NCBI GenBank assembly: GCA_017462985.1
Contig: JAFTQB010000052.1
Span: 1 to 55,738, forward strand
Source of the DNA: Clostridia bacterium
GTDB lineage: Bacteria; Bacillota; Clostridia; Christensenellales; Borkfalkiaceae
DNA: 55,738 bases
Direction of reading: 5' to 3'
Positions within the stretch are counted from its first letter, which is position 1, and each line of letters starts with the position of its first letter. Shown here piece by piece: positions 8,589-17,640 of the stretch. The translations under genes and the position numbers were made by a program. The notes below the pieces were generated by a model. It ran no database searches, was not told the origin of the DNA, and saw only the letters and a program-made list of their open reading frames with translations.

Positions 8589-9902
8589 TTACACCTTTTC
8601 CCCGTAAAGAGATATACCGTTCGCTTCCGTAATTTTCAAATCGACGAAATTGCCGATCTCGTTTTGTTCGCTTTTAAAATACCCCATTCGCCCGAATTCG
8701 TCGCGACCGAGATACAAGCCCTTCTTTTCGTCGTAGTCCTCGCAAAGTATTTCCACAGTTTTGCCCAAATATGCTTCGGATTTTTGACGGGTCAACGAAT
8801 TGACGAGCGCAACGAGACGCATGATTCGATCCTTTTGTACCTCTTCGGGAATCTGATTTTCCATTGCGGCAGCTTTCGTACCCTGACGCTTCGAATACAC
8901 AAAGGTGAACGCCGAAGCGTAATTTACCCGTTTCACGAGGTCTTCCGTCAAAAGATAATCTTCTTCCGTTTCTCCGGGGAAGCCCACGATGATATCCGTC
9001 GTAACCTCCGCTTCGGGAAAATAACTTCGAAGCATTTCGATTTCGGCAAGGTATTTTTCCCTTGTATAGCGGCGGTTCATATTCTTCAAAACCTCGTTCG
9101 AACCCGATTGCACGGGCAAGTGAACGAGCCGCATGATCTTGCGATGCTTTTGCATCACTTTCACGATCTCCTCGTTAAAATCCTTGGGATGACTCGTCAT
9201 AAACCGTAAACGGAATTTTCCTTCGATCGAAGCCACCGCATCCAAAAGCTCCGCAAAGCTCACGCCCAAACCGTCCGTACCGTAGGAATTGACGTTTTGC
9301 CCAAGCAAGGTGATTTCTTTATATCCTTCGGCAACCAGCTTTTTCACTTCCGCAACGATATGCTCGGGTTTTCTCGAACGCTCGCGACCGCGCACGTAGG
9401 GTACGATACAGTACGAACAAAAATTATTGCAGCCGTACATGATATTCACCCAAGCGTTTGGATAACTCGTTCGATACGCGCCGTCAAATTCAACGATCTC
9501 GCCTTCTGTTTCACGGATTCTCACAACGCGTTTTTTGCCCGCTTGCTTTTCTTTGATCAGCTCTTCCAACTCTTCCAAGTTCAGCGTACCGAACATAATA
9601 TCGATAAACGGGAATTTTTGTTTTAAAATTTCCGTCTTTCCCTTTTCCTGCGTCATACACCCGCCTACGGCAATGATCAGATTAGGATTATTCCTTTTTA
9701 GTTTTTTCAGCGCGCCGATATTGCCAAACGCGTGATTTTCCGCATTTTCCCGAATACAGCAGGTATTAAAAACGATAATATCCGCCGTATCCTCCGTTGC
9801 CGTTTCTTCATAACCCATACGGCGTAAAATGCCCGCGATCTTTTCCGATTCGTGCACGTTCATTTGACAGCCGTAGGTGATAATTTTATACTTCTTTTCC
9901 AT
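8589..9902 (-). CDS. miaB: tRNA-2-methylthio-N6-dimethylallyladenosine synthase
   Basis: A 437-residue radical-SAM methylthiotransferase that acts on i6A37 of tRNA. Order of domains: UPF0004 with YGCQMN and further cysteines for the auxiliary cluster; radical-SAM domain with CNNFCSYCIVPY; C-terminal TRAM domain from about residue 370. It is the first gene of the operon, with a strong sigma-A promoter just upstream, and shares that control region with the divergent penicillin-binding protein. Confidence 0.96.
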   Translation of the reverse strand: MEKKYKIITYGCQMNVHESEKIAGILRRMGYEETATEDTADIIVFNTCCIRENAENHAFGNIGALKKLKRNNPNLIIAVGGCMTQEKGKTEILKQKFPFIDIMFGTLNLEELEELIKEKQAGKKRVVRIRETEGEIVEFDGAYRTSYPNAWVNIMYGCNNFCSYCIVPYVRGRERSRKPEHIVAEVKKLVAEGYKEITLLGQNVNSYGTDGLGVSFAELLDAVASIEGKFRLRFMTSHPKDFNEEIVKVMQKHRKIMRLVHLPVQSGSNEVLKNMNRRYTREKYLAEIEMLRSYFPEAEVTTDIIVGFPGETEEDYLLTEDLVKRVNYASAFTFVYSKRQGTKAAAMENQIPEEVQKDRIMRLVALVNSLTRQKSEAYLGKTVEILCEDYDEKKGLYLGRDEFGRMGYFKSEQNEIGNFVDLKITEANGISLYGEKV

Positions 9903-9934
9903 ACCTTTTCCAAAAATACATACTAATTTATTTT

Positions 9935-9963
9935 ATTATACTCTTTTTAGCGAATTTTTTCAA
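9935..9963 (-). promoter_or_regulatory. Sigma-A promoter of the miaB-mutS-mutL-miaA operon
   Basis: Minus strand: -35 TTGAAA (9958-9963), 17-base spacer, -10 TATAAT (9935-9940), 32 bases before the miaB ATG. Confidence 0.85.
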
Positions 9964-10030
9964 GTCTTTCACGCTAATTTTAGCCGTTTTTCCTTAATAA
10001 AAACGAGAAAAAAGCAAATACTGCAATCGT

Positions 10031-12238
10031 ATGAAAACGTTTAGAAAAGTCCTTTTAATCCTTTTAACCGTGCTTTTTTGCGCGTTCGCCGCCATGGCGG
10101 GATATTATTTTTTCGTAACGAAAGACGCTAAACTCAGCCGCGAGAAGCTGCTGCTCCCCGATACGCAGATCATCGTTTACGACGCAAACGGCGAACGGCT
10201 TTCGGGCGTTTTAGCATTTGAAAACCGTGATACCGTCGCTTTGAATGATCTTCCCAATTTCGCCGCTCAAGCGTTCGTAAACACTGAGGACAAGCGTTTT
10301 TATACCCACCACGGATTTGACTTTATCCGTATTGGGAAAGCGTTTTTAAAAAATTTGCAATCCGGCTCGTTTAAAGAAGGGGCGTCCACCATATCGCAAC
10401 AACTCGTCAAAAACACGCATTTGAGCTTAGAAAAAACGGTGCGACGGAAGTTAAAAGAATTTAAGCTCACAGCCCTGTTGGAACGAAACTATACTAAAGC
10501 GGAAATTTTGGAAATGTACCTAAACACGATCTATTTTGGACACAGTTGCTACGGAATCGGTTCTGCAAGCGATTTTTATTTTGGAAAATCCGCCGAAACG
10601 CTCACCTTGCCGGAAGCTGCTATGCTTGCGGGATTGGTAAAATCGCCAAACAATTATTCGCCGTTTAAAAACCCCGAAAAATGCCTTGCTCGGCGTAAAA
10701 CGGTGCTTTCTGCTATGCTTGCGCAAAAATCCATTTCCCAAGCGGAATACGAGCGAGCTTGTCTTGCCGCCCTGCCCGAAGCACCCAAGCAAAACGCCTC
10801 GCGTTCCTACGCGCACTACGCCGTCGAAGAATTTGAATCGATCGCGGAAGAAAACGATTTGCCGCTGAGCGGAAAAATCGAGCTTTACACCTATTTGCAA
10901 CCGACCGCACAACGAACGTTGGAATCCGTTCAAGAAGAGGCAAGCAGCGATAAAACGCTCGCCGTGATCGACAACGAAACCCATGCCGTAAAGGCGTTCT
11001 TTTCTACGGCGGGAAACATTAAACGCTTGCCCGGCTCGGTGATCAAACCGTTGCTCGTTTACGCGCCTGCCTTTGAGGAAGGCATATTATCGCCCGCAAC
11101 GCCGATTTTGGACGAAGCCGTAAATTTCAGCGGCTACGCCCCGCAAAATTACGATGATCAATACCACGGCTATATCAGCGCGCGGGAAGCGATTTCGAAA
11201 AGCTTGAATATCCCCGCCGTCAAAACCTTAAATTCGCTCACCGTCAATAAGGCGGTCGCTTACGCGCAAAAGCTCGGCTTGCCTATTTCGGAAAAAGACC
11301 GTTCGCTCGCGCTCGCTTTGGGGGGTATGGAACGCGGGTTTTCCTTTTTCGATATTCTTTCGGCATACACGACTTTTGCCTCGGACGGGCGATTTATGCC
11401 GTGCCGATTTATTAAAGAGATCAGACGCCAAGGTGAAATCGTATACACTCGCAACGATATCGCCGCGCACGCCTTTTCCCCCGAAACGGCGTATCTCGTT
11501 ACCGATACTTTAAAAACTGCCGCCCAAAACGGCACGGCAAAAAAATTGCGTTCCCTTCCCTTTTCCGTTGCCGCAAAAACGGGTACCGTCGGCACAAAAA
11601 ACGGAAACACAGACGCCTATACCGTTGCTTATACCTCATTGGATACCGTGGGCGTATGGATGGGAAATACCGACAATACTCCCGTTGACTGCACGGGCGG
11701 CGGCACGCCGTGCAACTTTACGAAAGCAATCCTGGAACGCATATACGACGGAAAGCGCGTACCTGATTTTGAAAAGCCGATCGGAATACAAACGACAACG
11801 CTGGATAAACTCGCCTACGAAAACGATCATCGGGTCTTGCTCGCCGACGAAAAAAGCCCTGCCGCTTTCCGCTTGCAGGAGCTGTTCAATCGATCGTATT
11901 TGCCGCGGGAACGATCCCGCGTATTTTCCGCGCCGAGCATTGTTTCGCCCGCGATCAAAGTGGAAAACGGCGGCGCAATAATCTATTTTAAAAATCCGCC
12001 GCCCGCCTTTTACGAATACGCGATCGAGCGCACGGGGCTTGACGGCACGAAAACCGTTTATCGAGGCAAAGCGTTCACCGAATTTTTAGACCGTGATTTA
12101 GATGAAAACGCGCGATACGTTTATCAAATTACGCCGTATTATCTGGATAATCGCGGAAAAACGATCACTCTTCCAAGCGTTACGACGGATGGGAGCGCTT
12201 CACCGCCGATTGCAGACAAGCCTTGGTGGGAATATTAA
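10031..12238 (+). CDS. Class A penicillin-binding protein (transglycosylase/transpeptidase)
   Basis: A 735-residue bifunctional peptidoglycan synthase. One N-terminal membrane anchor (residues 6-28) leads to a GT51 domain with EDKRFYTHHGFD (catalytic Glu) and GASTISQQLVKN. The transpeptidase domain has the active-site Ser in GSVIKP (SxxK), SLN (SxN) and AAKTGT (KTG). The last 100 residues resemble a fibronectin-type module and end in a Trp-rich tail. GxIKP replaces the more usual GSTFKP. It is a single-gene unit divergent from miaB; no clear Shine-Dalgarno precedes the ATG, but the membrane anchor begins right there. A terminator follows at once. Confidence 0.95.
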   Translation: MKTFRKVLLILLTVLFCAFAAMAGYYFFVTKDAKLSREKLLLPDTQIIVYDANGERLSGVLAFENRDTVALNDLPNFAAQAFVNTEDKRFYTHHGFDFIRIGKAFLKNLQSGSFKEGASTISQQLVKNTHLSLEKTVRRKLKEFKLTALLERNYTKAEILEMYLNTIYFGHSCYGIGSASDFYFGKSAETLTLPEAAMLAGLVKSPNNYSPFKNPEKCLARRKTVLSAMLAQKSISQAEYERACLAALPEAPKQNASRSYAHYAVEEFESIAEENDLPLSGKIELYTYLQPTAQRTLESVQEEASSDKTLAVIDNETHAVKAFFSTAGNIKRLPGSVIKPLLVYAPAFEEGILSPATPILDEAVNFSGYAPQNYDDQYHGYISAREAISKSLNIPAVKTLNSLTVNKAVAYAQKLGLPISEKDRSLALALGGMERGFSFFDILSAYTTFASDGRFMPCRFIKEIRRQGEIVYTRNDIAAHAFSPETAYLVTDTLKTAAQNGTAKKLRSLPFSVAAKTGTVGTKNGNTDAYTVAYTSLDTVGVWMGNTDNTPVDCTGGGTPCNFTKAILERIYDGKRVPDFEKPIGIQTTTLDKLAYENDHRVLLADEKSPAAFRLQELFNRSYLPRERSRVFSAPSIVSPAIKVENGGAIIYFKNPPPAFYEYAIERTGLDGTKTVYRGKAFTEFLDRDLDENARYVYQITPYYLDNRGKTITLPSVTTDGSASPPIADKPWWEY

Positions 12239-12240
12239 AA

Positions 12241-12266
12241 AATCCTCGCGCCATGCGAGGATTTTT
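12241..12266. terminator. Bidirectional terminator between the PBP and ABC-F genes
   Basis: Nine-base perfect stem AATCCTCGC/GCGAGGATT with a 5-base loop, A-run before and T-run after, located between two convergent genes. Confidence 0.9.
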
Positions 12267-12270
12267 GCTT

Positions 12271-13848
12271 TTAGCCGTGTGTTTCGTCGAGATATTCGTC
12301 GTAGGTAACTTGGCGATCGTATACTTTCGTTTCACGGATCTCAATGATACGGTTTGCTACTGTATTCATCAGCTCTTGGTCGTGAGAGGTCAACAGCATA
12401 CAGCCTTTATACGAGGAAAGCCCGTTGTTGAGCGCGGTGATCGATTCCAAATCCAAATGGTTGGTCGGTTCGTCGAAAATGAGGAAATTGCTTCCTTCCA
12501 GCATCATTTTCGCAAGCATACAGCGCACTTTTTCGCCGCCCGAAAGCACCTTTGCTTTTTTGAGCGCTTCTTCCCCCGAAAACAACATTCTGCCAAGCCA
12601 ACCGCGAAGATATTCCTCGTAATGATCGTTGGAATATTGCGAAAGCCATTCCACGAGGTTGAGATCGCAACCTTCGAAATATTCGTTGTTGTTTTGCGGG
12701 AAATAAGAAACGGAAATCGTTTTGCCCCATTTCACCGTACCTGCGTCGGGTTCTACTTTTCCGCTCAAAATATCGTAAAGCATCGTAAGCGTCGTGCTCT
12801 TATCGCAAACGATACCGATCTTTTCGCCGCGCTGGACCGTGAAAGAAAGGTCTTTAAAATATCCCTCTTTCGTCAAGCCCTCCACCATCAAAATGTCGTT
12901 GCCGATTTCCCGTTCGAACTTAAAATCGATGAAAGGATATTTTCTGAGCGACGGTTTAAAATCGTTGATCGTCAGCTTTTCAAGCTCCTTTTTGCGTGAG
13001 GTTGCTTGACGGGATTTGGAAGCGTTCGCCGCAAAACGGGCGATAAATTCCTGCAATTCCTTTGCGCGCTGCTCGGCTTTTTTGGTTTGCTCGCGTTGTT
13101 GACGGGCAAGCAGTTGGCTCGTTTGATACCAAAAATCGTAGTTGCCCACGTACATATTGATCTTGCCGAAATCCACGTCGCAAATATTCGTACAAACCTT
13201 ATTGAGGAAGTGACGGTTATGCGAAACGATAATGATGGTATTTTCAAAATCCATCAAATAATTTTCCAACCAACGCACCGTCTTGATATCCAAGTTGTTG
13301 GTAGGCTCGTCCAAAAGTAACACGTCGGGATCCCCGAAAAGCGCCTGCGCCAATAGCACGCGTACCTTTTGTTTTGCGTCCAACTCGCTCATGAGCGAAT
13401 AATGCAATTCGTCGGGAATTTCCAAAGCGTTCAAAAGCTGCCCCGCTTGGTATTCGGCGTCGTAGCCGTTTAGCTCGGCAAACTCGCTTTCCAAGTCAGC
13501 CGCGCGAATCCCGTCCTCTTCCGAAAAATCGGGCTTTGCATACAAAGCGTCCTTTTCATCCATGATATCGACGAGATGCTTAAATCCAAGCATAACGGTG
13601 CGGAGCACCGTTTCGTTATCGTACATATTTTGGTTTTGCTGCAAAACGGACATACGCTCGTTCTTATCCAAAGAAACGTATCCCTTTTGCGGTTCGATCT
13701 CGCCCGAAAGCACTTTCAAAAAGGTGGATTTGCCCGCGCCGTTCGCGCCGATGATCCCGTAGCAATTCCCCTTTGTAAATTTTAAATTAACGTCTTCAAA
13801 CAGTTTTTTACTGCCGTATTGCAAAGAAACGCCCGTAACTTGTAACAT
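12271..13848 (-). CDS. ABC-F family ATPase (YkpA/YbiT-like), with degenerate ATPase motifs
   Basis: A 525-residue soluble protein with two ABC cassettes and no membrane segments, typical of ABC-F proteins that act on ribosomes (translation regulation or antibiotic protection). The first cassette has an intact Walker A (GANGAGKST) and Walker B (LLLDEPTNNLD) but a changed signature (SELDAKQ for LSGGQ). The second has a normal signature (LSGGEKVR) and Walker B (FDEPTNHLD) but no proper Walker A (CDKSTTLTM). The charged linker between them is present. This asymmetry suggests one productive ATP site; I believe similar changes occur in the YkpA branch, but could not check. It has its own promoter with a cre-like palindrome. 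Confidence 0.9.
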   Translation of the reverse strand: MLQVTGVSLQYGSKKLFEDVNLKFTKGNCYGIIGANGAGKSTFLKVLSGEIEPQKGYVSLDKNERMSVLQQNQNMYDNETVLRTVMLGFKHLVDIMDEKDALYAKPDFSEEDGIRAADLESEFAELNGYDAEYQAGQLLNALEIPDELHYSLMSELDAKQKVRVLLAQALFGDPDVLLLDEPTNNLDIKTVRWLENYLMDFENTIIIVSHNRHFLNKVCTNICDVDFGKINMYVGNYDFWYQTSQLLARQQREQTKKAEQRAKELQEFIARFAANASKSRQATSRKKELEKLTINDFKPSLRKYPFIDFKFEREIGNDILMVEGLTKEGYFKDLSFTVQRGEKIGIVCDKSTTLTMLYDILSGKVEPDAGTVKWGKTISVSYFPQNNNEYFEGCDLNLVEWLSQYSNDHYEEYLRGWLGRMLFSGEEALKKAKVLSGGEKVRCMLAKMMLEGSNFLIFDEPTNHLDLESITALNNGLSSYKGCMLLTSHDQELMNTVANRIIEIRETKVYDRQVTYDEYLDETHG

Positions 13849-13880
13849 TGCTTACCTCTACCAATTTTTTCATCTTTACG

Positions 13881-13909
13881 ATTATACCATAGAATTATTT
13901 TTATTGCAA
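13881..13909 (-). promoter_or_regulatory. Sigma-A promoter of the ABC-F gene
   Basis: Minus strand: -35 TTGCAA (13904-13909), 17-base spacer, -10 TATAAT (13881-13886). Confidence 0.8.
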
Positions 13910-13918
13910 ACGTTTGCG
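13905..13918. promoter_or_regulatory. cre-like palindrome over the ABC-F promoter
   Basis: TGCAAACGTTTGCG contains a perfect 12-base palindrome (13906-13917) and agrees with the CcpA cre consensus TGWAARCGYTWNCW except at the two outer W positions. It overlaps the -35 element. Binding by CcpA or another LacI-family protein is inference. Confidence 0.45.
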
Positions 13919-13927
13919 CGCGAAAAA

Positions 13928-13962
13928 ACAAAAAAGAAACGCCCTCGGAGCAGCCGAGAGCG
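13928..13962 (-). terminator. Terminator after acpP
   Basis: Minus strand stem CGCTCTCGG/CCGAGGGCG (one wobble or mismatch position) with a 5-base loop, then TTTCTTTTTTG. Confidence 0.85.
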
Positions 13963-13976
13963 TCGCTTTCATTTGT

Positions 13977-14201
13977 TTACATCAATTTTTCAAGCACTTC
14001 CGCAACGTCGCGAACGGTTTTGAGCTTGTCAACGTCCTCGTCGGGAATAGTGATGTTGTATTTATCTTCAAGTTCGGTGAGCATTTCCACAACGTCCAAA
14101 GAATCCGCGCCGAGATCTTCAACGATATTCGCATCGGGCGTTACCTTTTCCAAAGGCAGGTTGAGTGCTTCTGCGAGCATTTCTTGAATTTTTTCCAACA
14201 T
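13977..14201 (-). CDS. acpP: Acyl carrier protein
   Basis: A 74-residue acidic four-helix protein with the phosphopantetheine site Ser in GADSLDVVE. It carries growing acyl chains in fatty-acid synthesis. I start it at ATG 14201, 16 codons inside the longest frame, because GGAGGA lies 7 bases before it and the normal ACP begins there. It stands alone, away from other fab genes, with its own promoter and terminator. Confidence 0.95.
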   Translation of the reverse strand: MLEKIQEMLAEALNLPLEKVTPDANIVEDLGADSLDVVEMLTELEDKYNITIPDEDVDKLKTVRDVAEVLEKLM

Positions 14202-14265
14202 AATAAGTTCCTCCGTAGATGATAATTTAATAAAAATATGATCGTACAATCTAAATCATATTATA

Positions 14266-14294
14266 ATTGTAATATAAAACTATGAGAAAGTCAA
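14266..14294 (-). promoter_or_regulatory. Sigma-A promoter of acpP
   Basis: Minus strand: -35 TTGACT (14289-14294), 17-base spacer, -10 TACAAT (14266-14271). Downstream, arms TATGAT and ATCATA (14237-14260) form an inverted repeat in the leader that could be an operator, perhaps of a FapR-type regulator; this is speculative. Confidence 0.75.
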
Positions 14295-14313
14295 GTATTT
14301 TTTGAAAAAATCT

Positions 14314-16482
14314 TCACTTCTTGCTCTTCATCGTAAGTCCGATACGGTTTTTCTTTATATCTACCTCTTTGATGCGAACGGTTACAACCTGCCCGACTTT
14401 CAATACTTCCGATGGATGACGGATATAACGATCGGTGATTTCGGAAATATGAACCAAACCGTCTTGATGCACGCCGATATCGATAAACGCGCCAAAATCG
14501 ACGACGTTGCGCACCGTGCCCGTGAGTTCCATTCCCACTTTCAGATCTTCAATCCCCATAATATCGCTACGGAGCGTAGGCGCAGGCAATGCCTCGCGGA
14601 TATCTCTACCCGGCTTCATCAGCTCGGTTACCACGTCGATGAGCGTGGCTTTATCCAAGCCCGTTTCACGCGCCGCGCGATCCTCGCCGTAAGCGATGAT
14701 CTTCGCCCGCAAATCAGCGATTCTACGCGCCCGAACGTCCTCTTTTGTATACGAGAACAAATTGAGCAACCGTTCCGCTTTTCCATAGCTTTCGGGGTGC
14801 ACCGCCGTATTATCCAAAATATTATCGCCGCAATCGATACGAAGGAAGCCCGCGCATTGCGTATACGCCTTTTCGCCTAATTTAGGAACGTTTAAAAGCT
14901 GTTTTCTGGAAGTAAATTTCCCGTTTGTTTCACGGTAAGCTACGATATTTTTCGCTACCGAAGAATTTAATCCCGCGATAAACTTCAAAAGCGAAACGCT
15001 CGCCGTGTTCAAGTCTACGCCTACGCTGTTTACGCAATCTTCCAACACCCCTTCAAGCGCGGTATCCAACCGCTTTTCGTTCATATCGTGCTGATATTGC
15101 CCCACGCCGATGGATTTGGGATCGATCTTGATCAGCTCCGCCAAAGGATCTTGCAAACGGCGGGCAATGGAAACGGCGCTCCTCGTCGTAACGTCGAATT
15201 CGGGAAATTCTTCCGCGCCGAGGGGGCTTGCCGAATATACGGACGCACCCGCTTCGTTGACGATGACGTAACTGACCGTTCTGCCCGTTTCCGCTTTGAT
15301 TTCCTTGATCATTTGCGCAATGAAAATTTCACTTTCCTTCGAAGCCGTGCCGTTGCCGCAGGAAATAACCTGCACGCCGTGCTTTGCGATCATTGCTTTT
15401 AACACGCGTTTGGGTTCTTCCACACGCGCGCCGGGAAGCGTTACGTGCACGACGGTATGATCGAGCACCTTACCCGTGCCGTCTACCACGCAAATTTTAC
15501 AGCCCGTTCTGTAACCGGGATCCCATCCCATCGTAACCTTATCCTTGACGGGCGGCTGCATCAAAAGAGGTTTTAAATTGAGTTCGAACATTTTAATCGC
15601 CTGTTCGCTCGCTTCTTCAAAGAGCTGCGCGCGCACCTCGCGTTCCACCGACGGCGCGATTAAACGGTCGTAGCTATCTTCCGCCGCTTCCTTTACAAGC
15701 TTCGTGCTTTCGCCGCCGTTTTTCAAAAAGCTCGCCGCTGCGATACGCTTTGCGATCTCGTCGTTCACCCGAATACTAACTTTTAAAAATTCTTCTTTTT
15801 CGCCGCGGTTAAGAGCCAATACTCTGTGGCTTTTGATTTCACTGACGGGTTCGGCGTAATCGGCGTACATACCGTACGTTTTTGCCTCGTCCTCAGCTTC
15901 CTTGCCCTTTGCGTAGCAAGAAACGATCTCTCCGTGCTTGAAAAAGAAATTACGCAATTTTTTACGCGTAGCGGCATCGTCGGAGATCGTTTCCGCAATA
16001 ATATCCTTTGCCCCTGCGATCGCTTCTTCTACGCTCGCTACTTCCCCGTTTAAGTATTTTTCCGCTTCGGCGTAAACGCTAAGATTCGCGTCCTGCGCAA
16101 AAATCGCGTCGGCAAGCGGCTGCAAGCCCTTGGCGATGGCAACGGAAGCGCGTGTTTTACGCTTTTGTTTATACGGGCGGTAGATATCCTCCACTTCCGT
16201 CAAAATGCTCGCCATTGCAAGGTTCTCGCGAATTTCATCCGTCATTTTCCCTTGCTCAGTGATCGAAGCGGTTACTTCTTCCTTTCTCTTTTCGAGGTTG
16301 CGAAGATAAGTAAGCCGATCGAAAATTTCGCGCAACACTTGATCGTCGCAACTGCCCGTCATTTCCTTACGGTATCTTGCGATAAAGGGAATGGTATTTC
16401 CCTCGTCGATGAGCGAAACGATGTTTTTCGCGTGCGTTTGCGTCAAGCCGAATTCCTGCGTGATCGTTTGTAAAATATCCAT
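14314..16482 (-). CDS. Tex-like RNA-binding transcription accessory protein
   Basis: A 722-residue protein matching Tex throughout: N-terminal helical region with IARYRKE and EDIYRPYKQKRKTRA, a YqgF/RNaseH-like domain near the middle (MGWDPGYRTGCK), tandem helix-hairpin-helix elements (NTASVSLLKFIAGL, FTSRKQLLNVPKLG) and a C-terminal S1 domain (DFGAFIDIGVHQDGLVHISE). The family binds nucleic acid and acts in transcription; its exact role is unsettled. It is the last gene of the long uvrC operon, 12 bases after the AlkD-like gene. acpP follows under its own promoter. Confidence 0.95.
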   Translation of the reverse strand: MDILQTITQEFGLTQTHAKNIVSLIDEGNTIPFIARYRKEMTGSCDDQVLREIFDRLTYLRNLEKRKEEVTASITEQGKMTDEIRENLAMASILTEVEDIYRPYKQKRKTRASVAIAKGLQPLADAIFAQDANLSVYAEAEKYLNGEVASVEEAIAGAKDIIAETISDDAATRKKLRNFFFKHGEIVSCYAKGKEAEDEAKTYGMYADYAEPVSEIKSHRVLALNRGEKEEFLKVSIRVNDEIAKRIAAASFLKNGGESTKLVKEAAEDSYDRLIAPSVEREVRAQLFEEASEQAIKMFELNLKPLLMQPPVKDKVTMGWDPGYRTGCKICVVDGTGKVLDHTVVHVTLPGARVEEPKRVLKAMIAKHGVQVISCGNGTASKESEIFIAQMIKEIKAETGRTVSYVIVNEAGASVYSASPLGAEEFPEFDVTTRSAVSIARRLQDPLAELIKIDPKSIGVGQYQHDMNEKRLDTALEGVLEDCVNSVGVDLNTASVSLLKFIAGLNSSVAKNIVAYRETNGKFTSRKQLLNVPKLGEKAYTQCAGFLRIDCGDNILDNTAVHPESYGKAERLLNLFSYTKEDVRARRIADLRAKIIAYGEDRAARETGLDKATLIDVVTELMKPGRDIREALPAPTLRSDIMGIEDLKVGMELTGTVRNVVDFGAFIDIGVHQDGLVHISEITDRYIRHPSEVLKVGQVVTVRIKEVDIKKNRIGLTMKSKK

Positions 16483-16494
16483 AAAACACCTTAC

Positions 16495-17169
16495 TTAATT
16501 TTTTATTTTCAGAGCCTTTAAAAGCTCTTTTTGTTCTTTTGTGAGCCGATAGCTTTCGATCGCTTTTTGTATCGCCTTATTATGCGTTTCCTTTCTGATC
16601 GCGTATTCTTTTAAAAACGCTACGCCCGCGTCGAAATACTTAACCAAAATTTCCGCCGTCAGCCACGCCGCCGCCATATGTACGTAGTAAGCTTGGGTAT
16701 CCGTGCTTTTTAAAACGCCGAACAAAAGCGGCAAATATTTTTCTTCCACGTAAAACGCAAGCAGCGTTACCAACGCGTATCGCACGGAAAATTCCGTCTT
16801 ATTTTCCAAAAACGAGAGCAGTTTGGGCAAATACCCGTCCTTATGCTTTTTTAAGCATTTCGGGCGAAAACTGTCGCAAAGCGCCCAATTATCGATGAGC
16901 GGAACGACCCGATTGACGTACTTTAAAAATTCTTCGTACGGAAGATAGGAAACCGCCGTTAATTTAATGAAGGTTACTTCGTAATATTCGTCGGGAAAAG
17001 AAAGCAACCGTTCAATTTGTTTCGTCCACTCCTTCGCTATTTTCCGCAAAACGGGCGTACGAACCCCCAACAGCGTTTGCGACGGAGATTTAATCAATTT
17101 GCTTTGAAACGCCGCAAAATCTTTTTCCGACAGCTCTTTCAATTTGCCAAGCAATTTATCGTAAGTCAT
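16495..17169 (-). CDS. AlkD-like DNA alkylation repair protein (HEAT-like repeats)
   Basis: A 224-residue all-helical protein of the AlkC/AlkD family, which removes bulky or positively charged alkylpurines without base flipping. LLGVRTPVLRKIAK, LIDNWALCDSF (the family's W-x-x-x-D catalytic-face motif) and the HMAAAWLTAEIL repeat are visible. The longest frame begins with a TTG immediately before an ATG; I use the ATG at 17169, which has GAGG 8 bases upstream. The gene overlaps the preceding glycosylase gene by 14 bases, implying coupled translation. Confidence 0.88.
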   Translation of the reverse strand: MTYDKLLGKLKELSEKDFAAFQSKLIKSPSQTLLGVRTPVLRKIAKEWTKQIERLLSFPDEYYEVTFIKLTAVSYLPYEEFLKYVNRVVPLIDNWALCDSFRPKCLKKHKDGYLPKLLSFLENKTEFSVRYALVTLLAFYVEEKYLPLLFGVLKSTDTQAYYVHMAAAWLTAEILVKYFDAGVAFLKEYAIRKETHNKAIQKAIESYRLTKEQKELLKALKIKN

Positions 17170-17638
17170 CAAGCACCTCTTTCCATTTTTCCACCGAAAA
17201 TCTCGGATTGGCGGGACTTGTGGACGGCATTTTGAGATAGGGAATACCGATCATGTTATATTTCGTTTCGAAAAGCTGAAAAGCGAGCGCACCGTTGAGC
17301 AATATCTTTTGAATGTTTGCCGTTTGCAAAATAGGCGTTAAATCGGCAATTTTTGCGTTTTTCAGCGTGGAATCCTTCGAGCCTTCAATCTGACATTCCG
17401 TTGCGATATCCCAAAGCGCGATCCCGTTTTTTAATAAGAACGCTTTTTTCTTTTCCGTATCCTCCGAATACTCTTCCCCGAAAATAGAATAGATCATACG
17501 CCAAAAACGGTTTTGTTTGTTCCCGTAATAAAAGCTTACTTTTCGGCTTTGCACCGACGGAAAGCTGCCCAAGATCAGCACGCGGCTATTTTCATCGTAT
17601 ACGGGCGGAAAGCCCATTTTTACTTTGGTATCTTGCAT
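17156..17638 (-). CDS. DNA-deoxyinosine (hypoxanthine) glycosylase, uracil-DNA glycosylase superfamily
   Basis: A 160-residue member of the small HDG (family 6) branch of the UDG superfamily. Motif 1 reads LILGSFPSVQSRK, followed by YYGNKQNRFW, and the C-terminal loop is PSTSPAN in place of the HPSP of Ung. Members excise hypoxanthine from deaminated adenine in DNA. It begins 2 bases after the M16 peptidase stop with no Shine-Dalgarno of its own, so it is probably translated by coupling. It overlaps the AlkD-like gene, giving a two-glycosylase repair pair. Confidence 0.88.
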   Translation of the reverse strand: MQDTKVKMGFPPVYDENSRVLILGSFPSVQSRKVSFYYGNKQNRFWRMIYSIFGEEYSEDTEKKKAFLLKNGIALWDIATECQIEGSKDSTLKNAKIADLTPILQTANIQKILLNGALAFQLFETKYNMIGIPYLKMPSTSPANPRFSVEKWKEVLDDLR

Positions 17639-17640
17639 GG

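Noticed and set aside
12223..12999. 258-codon plus-strand open frame overlapping the ABC-F gene
   Set aside because: Antisense to the conserved second ATPase cassette and starts inside the preceding terminator area.
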